DNA of 15,079 bases from Cellvibrionales bacterium UBA2618 (GTDB taxonomy: Bacteria > Pseudomonadota > Gammaproteobacteria > Pseudomonadales > Porticoccaceae): NCBI GenBank assembly GCA_002339165.1, contig DDJS01000113.1, positions 3,583 through 18,661 of the forward strand. Direction: 5' to 3'. The position numbers were made by a program, and so were the translations under genes. Below the pieces are notes generated by a model. It had not been told where the DNA came from. It was given only the letters and a program-made list of their open reading frames with translations, and did no database searches. Positions within the stretch are counted from its first letter, which is position 1. Each line of letters begins with the position of its first letter. Positions 9,457-15,079 of the stretch are shown piece by piece.

Positions 9457-10839
9457 TTAGACATTAATATACTTGTCTATCGTTTCGTGCAAATGCCGAA
9501 TACGCGATTCCTGATAGCTGGCCAAGCGTGCCTTGCCAATCTTAGAGGCCTTCATACCCTTGTGCAGGGCCTGCAAATTATCGATGTCTTGATCAAACAC
9601 TTCCCCAAGTGCGCCCAACTCGGGTGCCTGTGTAAAGGACAGGGTTGGATCAAGTACGTTTAACTCGCAGGCATCCGGCCGTTGAGAGCCCTTAGGGTAA
9701 CGCAACAGCACGCGCACGTTCATGATGCAGGTTTCGTGGTCGTCGCCATTCGGTCGGAACTGATACACGATGTTACCGTGGTAACCGATCCATACTTGAA
9801 AGTTTGGAAACGAACTGTAGAGAATGGCATCGAGCAGCTCCGAGTGGGTTGCATTGTCGAGGTTCTCGCCGCTGGCCTCGGCAAATATCTCGCGGTTGAG
9901 TTCGCCAATATACTCGCGTGCACTGACGTCGTCGGGCAGTTCCAGCCCCTCGTCACCATCCAGTGCCATGCGTCCCGAGAGTTCTAAAATATCTCGCATA
10001 GTGGTTTTTTCATCCACACCTGAAATGTGTGGGCTCGGAATGGCCATCGGCGTCACGCTGCGACTGACGTTGTCGCCAAAGGTGTCATATTGGCTGTTGG
10101 CGTCACCGGTAAAAGTCATGATCTGTGAGTGCGTCTCGAGAGTGTGATAGGACTCCATAAACGCTTCGTGCGCGACCTTCCAGTTACTCGGCACGATCCG
10201 TTGTACATTTACCCCAGTAAAATAATCGTGCAGTGGAAAACGCGCAAAGTGATCGGGCAAGACCCCGAGATAATTTTCCAGAGGTTCACACTGATCGTCA
10301 AAATTGATAAAAATAAAGCCGCCCCAAGTTCCGAGTTGTAACTGCGGCAGGCGCATGTCGACCTCGTCTAGGTGGCCAAAATCCCAAGCGCAGGGCATGT
10401 GTGAAAAGCTGCCATCGAGTCGCCAAGTAAAACCATGAAATGGGCAGCGCAATTCGTTGGACTGACCGCTTTCATCGCGCAAGGTCCGCCCTCGATGCAG
10501 GCAGGCATTGACGAAGGCGCGTATTTTGTCGTCTTCGCCACGTACCACCAACACTGATTCGTCACAGATATCATAGACAAAGTGATCGCCGGCCTCTGGA
10601 ATATCTTCTTCGCGGCAGGTCATTTGCCAGACTTTGGGCCACAATTTAGCTTTTTCCGCAAGATGGAAATCCCGTGAGATATAGCGCTCAAACGGCAGGT
10701 CATCGTCGCCCTTGTCGGGGTTGATATTCTCGCGCAGGTAATTGGGTACCGGCACTTCTTCGCGATCCAACAACTCCTGAAAGCTGATCGCGTCGCAACG
10801 CGCGCTGCCTTGAGGTTTTATGTCTATTTTCGAGTTCAT
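9457..10839 (-). CDS. Rieske non-heme iron oxygenase, alpha subunit (aromatic ring-hydroxylating dioxygenase type)
   Basis: This enzyme would activate oxygen to hydroxylate, demethylate or cleave a C-H or C-N bond of a small organic substrate in the cytoplasm. In the 460-residue product the Rieske [2Fe-2S] ligands are Cys113 and His115 (CLH) and Cys132 and His135 (CPFH). The mononuclear iron site follows in NWKVAHEAFMESYHTLETH, with His232 and His237, and the acidic ligand is probably Asp418 in VFDQDIDNLQ. Glu229 takes the place of the bridging Asp known from naphthalene dioxygenase (Asp205), as in carnitine oxygenase CntA. No beta subunit, ferredoxin or reductase gene lies in the window, so it is probably an alpha-only oligomer using partners encoded elsewhere. 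AGAGGG at 10847-10852 supports the ATG. It lies 80 bases downstream of the thiolase gene and is likely co-transcribed. The substrate is unknown. Confidence 0.93.
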   Translation of the reverse strand: MNSKIDIKPQGSARCDAISFQELLDREEVPVPNYLRENINPDKGDDDLPFERYISRDFHLAEKAKLWPKVWQMTCREEDIPEAGDHFVYDICDESVLVVRGEDDKIRAFVNACLHRGRTLRDESGQSNELRCPFHGFTWRLDGSFSHMPCAWDFGHLDEVDMRLPQLQLGTWGGFIFINFDDQCEPLENYLGVLPDHFARFPLHDYFTGVNVQRIVPSNWKVAHEAFMESYHTLETHSQIMTFTGDANSQYDTFGDNVSRSVTPMAIPSPHISGVDEKTTMRDILELSGRMALDGDEGLELPDDVSAREYIGELNREIFAEASGENLDNATHSELLDAILYSSFPNFQVWIGYHGNIVYQFRPNGDDHETCIMNVRVLLRYPKGSQRPDACELNVLDPTLSFTQAPELGALGEVFDQDIDNLQALHKGMKASKIGKARLASYQESRIRHLHETIDKYINV

Positions 10840-10919
10840 TTTTTAACCCTCTATTTTTTAGATTTAACGCTTATCGAGTCGTCTTTCGTGCGCCCTAAAC
10901 CACGATTAAGCTCCATTAT

Positions 10920-12062
10920 CTATCGACTGAGAATCGTCACCCCACTGATCCCAGGCGCCCCATAAACATGGGTATAGCCGGTTTTCGGATTCCCCGGAAC
11001 TTGACGAGCACCGCCCTGTTGTCTCAGTTGTACGCAGATTTCGTGCACTTGGCGCAATCCTGAGGCGCCGACTGGTTCGCCATTGGCCAAACAACCGCCA
11101 TCGGTATTCACTGGAAATTTACCACCGATCTGGGTGTGCCCATCCCGCAGCCACTGCTCTTGCTCGCCGTGCTCACAAAAACCGTTCTCCGCCATGTGAA
11201 TAATCTCAGCGCCACTTTCTGTATCTTGCAGTTGCGCGATATCGATATCTGCGGGCCCAATGCCGGCCTGTTGATAGGCGGCTTGCGAGGCGATAACGGT
11301 GGGCGAATCGGCTTGTTTGATCGGTTGCGACGGGCTAAATACTTCGAAGCTGCCGTAGTGCCGGGTACGCACCGCGGTGGCATTGAGGAATATCGGTTGG
11401 GTGGTATAGCGCTTGGCCTCTGCCGCACTGCACAGAATAAGCGCTACGGCGCCCTCTGCGGGGCTACAGAACATGTACTTGCGCAGCGGATGACTAATCA
11501 TCGTCGAGGCCATGATGTCCTCGCTACTCAACGCCTGTCGCCGCCATGCGGTGGGATTGATCGAGCCGTTATGGAAGGCCTTTTCGGCGACCGCGACCAG
11601 CGCTTTTTCGGAAATATTATGATCGTGCATGTAGCGCTGAATCTTCATGCCAAAGTACTGTGTGGTCAGCATCAGACCAATCTCGCCATACCAGTCATCG
11701 ATTCCCCAGTCTGCGGGCGAGGCGTTAAACGCCCCCGGCGCGTGCTTGTCAAAACCGAGTACTAGCGCATTTCGGTACTCGCCAGATTTGACCGCTGTGT
11801 ACGCCGCATGCAGGGAACTACCGCCGGTGGCACAACCATTAAATATATGCGTAAACTGAAGGCCGCTCAGGCCCATCTCATTGACGATCGCATCGGCATT
11901 GCCGCCGTCTTGACTGCCGCCGTAACCGCACTCGATATCGCTCCAGTCGACACCCGCATCCGCCAGCGCCGCGCGGGTTGCCGCGGCACCCTGCTGTAAG
12001 CCGCTCATCGATGGCGTACGCCCAAAGGGATGTAGGCCAATACCCACGATTGCTACGTCCAT
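10920..12062 (-). CDS. Thiolase-fold protein of the SCP2/lipid-transfer type (acetyl-CoA acetyltransferase-like)
   Basis: The 380-residue product has the thiolase fold: VAIVGIGLHPFGR at the N-terminus, then FNGCATGGSSLHAA with the candidate nucleophile Cys77, AEGAVALILCSAAEA and FPVNTDGGCLANGEPVGASG. Classical thiolases carry an Asn in NEAF, a His in GHPxG and a second Cys in CxGGG. Here the corresponding stretches read QDTESG, GEPVG (Glu329) and VYGAPG, so ordinary Claisen thiolysis is doubtful. SCP2-type relatives such as Ltp2 partner with DUF35 proteins and perform retro-aldol cleavage of CoA-linked side chains in steroid breakdown; the DUF35 gene immediately upstream fits that pattern. 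Its ATG shares one base with the DUF35 stop codon (TAATG), and an excellent ribosome site GGAGGTGAG lies at 12066-12074, so translation is coupled. A true thiolase role remains possible. Confidence 0.9.
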   Translation of the reverse strand: MDVAIVGIGLHPFGRTPSMSGLQQGAAATRAALADAGVDWSDIECGYGGSQDGGNADAIVNEMGLSGLQFTHIFNGCATGGSSLHAAYTAVKSGEYRNALVLGFDKHAPGAFNASPADWGIDDWYGEIGLMLTTQYFGMKIQRYMHDHNISEKALVAVAEKAFHNGSINPTAWRRQALSSEDIMASTMISHPLRKYMFCSPAEGAVALILCSAAEAKRYTTQPIFLNATAVRTRHYGSFEVFSPSQPIKQADSPTVIASQAAYQQAGIGPADIDIAQLQDTESGAEIIHMAENGFCEHGEQEQWLRDGHTQIGGKFPVNTDGGCLANGEPVGASGLRQVHEICVQLRQQGGARQVPGNPKTGYTHVYGAPGISGVTILSR

Positions 12063-12490
12063 TAGCTCACCTCCAAGCAGTCGAAGGCAAAGGACAGGTT
12101 GTGACCACCTTGGTCGTTGCGCGAAAAGCGCTCGATGACCAGCCGCATGGGCATGCCGATGTGCAGTTTTTCTGGGTCGGAGGTGAGCAGTCGTGATTCG
12201 ATCCGCACGCCGGCAGGCATTTCTACATAACCAACGCCGTAGGGTTCAAAGGTGGCGGTAGTTTGGTCAGTGACATAGGGAGGTTTGGGTAAAAAATTTT
12301 GCACTGTCCAGGTCCACAGAGTTCCGCGATCGCCCAGCTCGATTACCGAGCTTCCGGTGCCACTGCAGTGTCGGCAGGAGCTCTGCGCTGGAAAACTAAC
12401 TTCGCCGCAATGCCCGCACAGACCTCCGAGCAGTGATGGGTTGTCCGCCGGCCAGGTAAAAAGATTGGCGTGTATCGGCTTATCGCTCAT
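12062..12490 (-). CDS. DUF35 zinc-ribbon/OB-fold protein, thiolase partner
   Basis: The 142-residue protein has the two-part DUF35 layout. An N-terminal rubredoxin-like zinc ribbon has Cys25 and Cys28 (CGHC) and Cys39 and Cys42 (CRHC). An OB-fold follows, with LGDRGTLWTWTVQNF, PYGVGYVEMPAGVRIESRL and IGMPMRLVIE. Proteins of this family (for example the DUF35 part of ChsH2) bind SCP2-type thiolases or aldolases and are often needed for their activity or stability; some bind acyl-CoA. The length is usual for stand-alone members. GGAG lies five bases before the ATG. The gene sits 24 bases after the lipoamide dehydrogenase stop and overlaps the thiolase start by one base, which strongly supports a complex with that protein. 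No catalytic residues are apparent, so it is best seen as an accessory subunit. Confidence 0.92.
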   Translation of the reverse strand: MSDKPIHANLFTWPADNPSLLGGLCGHCGEVSFPAQSSCRHCSGTGSSVIELGDRGTLWTWTVQNFLPKPPYVTDQTTATFEPYGVGYVEMPAGVRIESRLLTSDPEKLHIGMPMRLVIERFSRNDQGGHNLSFAFDCLEVS

Positions 12491-12514
12491 GTTGACTCCG
12501 TATCATGGCTACGC

Positions 12515-13909
12515 TCATTGGTGGATGGCGCGATTGATCGAGTCGAGGATCGATTCGTGAATCGCCTCGGATACCGTGGGATGCGGGAAAATCATCTCCG
12601 CCAGTTGACGGTCGTTGAGCTCTGCGCCCATGGCGATAACCAAGCCCTGAATTTGTTCGGTGACTTCGGGGCCGATCATGTGAGCACCGATCAATTTTCC
12701 GCTATCGGCATCGAATACGGTCTTTACTAGTCCCTCGGCCTCCTGAATCGCCAGTGCTTTACCGCTGGCTTGCAGATCAAAGCGGCCAATGCGGGTAGCG
12801 ATGCCGCGTCGCGTCGCCTCATCCTCGGTCAGGCCGACGCTGGCAATCTGCGGCCGGCAGTAGGTGCAGCCGGGAATTTGATCGGTCGCCAGTGGCTGCG
12901 CCGACGTCTCGCCGGCAATTCGCTCGACGCAGAGTATTGCTTCGTGACTGGCCTTGTGCGCAAGCCAGGGTGCACCGGCTACATCGCCGATTGCGTAGAG
13001 GCCGACGAGATTGGTTCTACACCACGGATCGGTGGTAATAAAACCGCGTTCGGTGGCGACGCCAAGGGCTTCTAAGCCGAGGTTTTCTATGTTGCCGGTG
13101 ACGCCGATGGCAACGATGGCGCGGTCTGCGCAAATGCTGATCGGCCCCCGCGGACTATCGATATCAGCCTCTACATGTTCGCCAACGGTACGAAGATTAG
13201 CGACCGTTGCCGACGTTTCAATGCTGACTCCGCGGCGCGTAAACGCTTTTGCAGCGCGCTCAGAAATTTCCCGATCTTCGGCTGCCAACACGCGGTCGAG
13301 GGCTTCGACAACGGTGACCTCAGAGCCGAGATCACGGTACAGGCTGGCGAACTCCATACCGATCGCACCCGCGCCAATGATCAATAGCCGCTCGGGCAGT
13401 ACTGTCGGCGTCATCGCCTCGCGCGCGCCCCAAACTCGATCGCCGTCAATCGTCAGTCCGGGCAGCTGCCGTGCCCTGGCGCCAGTGGCGAGGATAATGT
13501 GCATCGCATCGAGAGCCAGCGTTTTGCTCTCGGTGGTCACGCTCAGCTTGCACTTGCCAGTGACAACCGCTTCGCCTCGGTACAGGGTGACATTATTTTT
13601 TTGCAGTAAATAATCGATGCCTGAGCTCAATTTTTCGGCTGCGCCACGACTATGGGCGACCAGTTTGGCAATGTCGAAGCTGAGGTTGTCAGCGCTAAAT
13701 CCCCACTGCTGCATAGTACTCAGTGTGTGCGCCACCTCGGCTCCTTTAAGTAGCGCCTTGGTGGGGATGCAACCCCAGTTGAGGCACACTCCACCGAGAT
13801 GCTCGCGCTCTACTAGCGCCGTCTTAAAGCCTAACTGTGAGGCCCTGATGGCAGCCACATAGCCACCTGGGCCGCCGCCGACCACCACCAGATCAAATTT
13901 GTCTGCCAT
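12515..13909 (-). CDS. lpdA: Dihydrolipoyl dehydrogenase (E3)
   Basis: E3 reoxidises the dihydrolipoyl groups of a 2-oxo-acid dehydrogenase complex and passes the electrons through FAD to NAD+. The 464-residue product shows the FAD-binding GGGPGG at residues 11-16 and the redox-active disulfide in GGVCLNWGCIPTK (Cys42 and Cys47). The second nucleotide-binding motif is IIGAGAIGMEF, with a Glu at the end of the next strand (VVEALDRVL) that favours NAD+ over NADP+. YAIGDVAG binds FAD, and the C-terminal FPHPTVSEAIHE carries the catalytic pair His443 and Glu448. The ATG is preceded by TAGGGA, and the gene starts nine bases after the E2 stop, as expected for a complex-specific E3. The position next to E2 argues for a dedicated copy rather than the housekeeping lpd. 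Confidence 0.96.
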   Translation of the reverse strand: MADKFDLVVVGGGPGGYVAAIRASQLGFKTALVEREHLGGVCLNWGCIPTKALLKGAEVAHTLSTMQQWGFSADNLSFDIAKLVAHSRGAAEKLSSGIDYLLQKNNVTLYRGEAVVTGKCKLSVTTESKTLALDAMHIILATGARARQLPGLTIDGDRVWGAREAMTPTVLPERLLIIGAGAIGMEFASLYRDLGSEVTVVEALDRVLAAEDREISERAAKAFTRRGVSIETSATVANLRTVGEHVEADIDSPRGPISICADRAIVAIGVTGNIENLGLEALGVATERGFITTDPWCRTNLVGLYAIGDVAGAPWLAHKASHEAILCVERIAGETSAQPLATDQIPGCTYCRPQIASVGLTEDEATRRGIATRIGRFDLQASGKALAIQEAEGLVKTVFDADSGKLIGAHMIGPEVTEQIQGLVIAMGAELNDRQLAEMIFPHPTVSEAIHESILDSINRAIHQ

Positions 13910-13918
13910 ATAATATCC

Positions 13919-15079
13919 CTACCCGAGCATGGTTGCCGGTTGATCGATAAAGCTCTTTAGCTGCTGGAGAAATTTGGCCGCTATCGCGCCGTCGATCACC
14001 CGGTGATCGCTGGATAGGGTCAGGGTCATAACGGTCGCCTGTCGAACACCGCTATCGCCATCCGGGCGCAGTTGCCGCTCGCCGACACCGACCGCTAAAA
14101 TCGCCGCTTGGGGTGGATTTATAATCGCATCAAACTGACTGACACCAAACATTCCAAGGTTTGAAATGCTAAAACTGCCCCCTTGAAATTCCTGCGGTTT
14201 GAGCTTTCCGATTTTTGCCCTGGTAGCTAAGTCGCGCATTTCGTTTGATATTTCCACCAGACCCTTAGTTTCGGCGCGGCTAACAATCGGCGTGATCAGG
14301 CCGTCTTCGAGCGCTACCGCCACCGCAATATCGGCGTGCGGCATCGGTGTGATCTGACTGCCATCGAACTGGATGTTGACCGCGGGAACGGCGGCCAGCG
14401 CCATTGCAGTGGCTTTGATCAGACAGTCATTAACTGAAATGTTGGCGTCGTTGCGGGCGTTATTCAACTGCTTGCGCAGCGCCAATAGGCGGTCGATCTC
14501 AACCTCGATACAGGCGCGAAAATGCGGCGCTTCACGTTTTGAATCTTGCAAGCGCTTGGCGATGGTCTGGCGCATTGCCGACAGTGGTTGTGGGCTGGGC
14601 GCCGATGATGCCGGCGCTGAGGTCGACTCGCCGACTGCACTGGCCGTCGACGCCGAGCCGTTGATGGCGCTGTTGCGTTGATGCGCGGCAACTTCGACGT
14701 CTGCCTTGCTGACTCTTTGGTGGCGGCCGGTGCGGCGACAGTCGAGGAGATTGATGCCGAGTTCAGTGGCCAGTCTGCGCGCCACAGGCGTCGCGGGCAC
14801 CTGACTGTCATCAGCGTTGTTGCCGTTAGAAGAAGATGGCGAGGAAGCCTTACTGACTAAATTAAATCGACCGCCGGCGGCGATAACCGCCTCGCGCAGG
14901 TCGTCGACGCTGATGCGACCATGGCGACCGGTACCGGTCATCGAGCCGAGGGCGATGCCGTGTTCGGTCGCCAATCTGCGGGCCACCGGTGTGGCTGCAA
15001 TATCGTCGTCGTCACCGCGTGCCGCGAGGCTGGCTGGAATAGCGAAGTCGGCGCCGCTAATGACTGGCGCGGGCGCGGG
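13919..15079 (-). CDS. Dihydrolipoamide acyltransferase (E2) of a 2-oxo-acid/acetoin-type dehydrogenase complex, 5' end beyond window
   Basis: E2 forms the core of the complex and transfers the acyl group from lipoyl-lysine to CoA. The last 386 codons are visible; the frame stays open to the right edge, so the N-terminus and the expected lipoyl domain lie outside. A GTG at 14986 is internal, inside a conserved ATPVARRLA motif, and not the start. Counting from the edge, a first peripheral-subunit-binding domain (about residues 29-66, with GTGRHGRISVDDL) is followed by a Ser/Asn-rich linker. A second, more divergent copy (about 96-133) repeats ATPVARRLATE and ends RTGRHQRVSKADV. After an Ala/Ser/Pro linker comes the catalytic domain (about 166-386) with MRQTIAKRL, GGSFSISNLG and SSDHRVIDGA (catalytic His359 and Asp363). 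E1 genes are probably just beyond the edge. Pyruvate, branched-chain 2-oxo-acids or acetoin are all possible substrates. Confidence 0.93.
   Translation of the reverse strand, partial: PAPAPVISGADFAIPASLAARGDDDDIAATPVARRLATEHGIALGSMTGTGRHGRISVDDLREAVIAAGGRFNLVSKASSPSSSNGNNADDSQVPATPVARRLATELGINLLDCRRTGRHQRVSKADVEVAAHQRNSAINGSASTASAVGESTSAPASSAPSPQPLSAMRQTIAKRLQDSKREAPHFRACIEVEIDRLLALRKQLNNARNDANISVNDCLIKATAMALAAVPAVNIQFDGSQITPMPHADIAVAVALEDGLITPIVSRAETKGLVEISNEMRDLATRAKIGKLKPQEFQGGSFSISNLGMFGVSQFDAIINPPQAAILAVGVGERQLRPDGDSGVRQATVMTLTLSSDHRVIDGAIAAKFLQQLKSFIDQPATMLG

Noticed and set aside
11136..11765. + strand open frame of 209 codons inside the thiolase gene
   Set aside because: It mirrors the thiolase coding sequence in another frame, and the thiolase reading is supported by motifs and operon spacing.
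13011..13613. + strand open frame of 200 codons opposite lpdA
   Set aside because: The opposite strand encodes full-length lipoamide dehydrogenase with all catalytic motifs; this frame has low-complexity Ser/Arg/Ala content only.
14984..14986. GTG at 14986 as the start of the E2 gene
   Set aside because: The frame remains open to the window edge and the GTG encodes the Val of a conserved ATPVARRLA domain motif, so the gene starts outside the window.

Overview
The window looks like a chromosomal segment of a gammaproteobacterium, plausibly a marine heterotroph. The first 5.3 kb carries the queA-tgt-secD-secF block in the order and with the sequence types usual for Gammaproteobacteria. The rest is an accessory region with a TonB-dependent receptor and oxygenase/thiolase-type catabolic genes, as is common in marine lineages that use hydrophobic substrates. 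Genus-level placement is not possible from this sequence alone.

Layout. Positions 1-235 hold no confident gene. Positions 236-5330 (+ strand) encode queA, tgt, secD and secF. QueA and Tgt make the queuosine modification of tRNA; SecD and SecF drive the late, proton-motive-force-dependent steps of Sec protein export. queA and tgt overlap, and the secF ribosome site overlaps the secD stop codon. yajC, normally between tgt and secD, is missing here. From 5472 to the right edge every gene is on the - strand, so the two blocks converge at about 5331-5471.

Read from right to left, the - strand block starts with an E2 acyltransferase of a 2-oxo-acid (or acetoin-type) dehydrogenase complex, cut by the window edge. 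It continues with E3 (lipoamide dehydrogenase), a DUF35 zinc-ribbon/OB-fold protein, an SCP2-type thiolase-like protein and a single-component Rieske oxygenase alpha subunit. E2, E3, DUF35 and the thiolase are almost certainly one transcript, and the oxygenase follows after 80 bases. Next come a TonB-dependent outer-membrane receptor with its own strong terminator, a 565-base AT-rich gap, and a crotonase-fold enzyme with its own putative promoter.

How the genes may work together (inference): the receptor imports a bulky or poorly soluble compound, the Rieske enzyme hydroxylates or demethylates it, and the crotonase-like isomerase and thiolase/DUF35 pair process and cleave a CoA-linked chain. 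The E1/E2/E3 complex, with E1 presumably just beyond the right edge, would oxidise a keto product. The substrate cannot be read from the sequence. The most unusual points are two tandem peripheral-subunit-binding domains in the E2, a thiolase-like protein that keeps the nucleophilic Cys but lacks other classical thiolase residues, a crotonase lacking both hydratase glutamates, and the absence of yajC.
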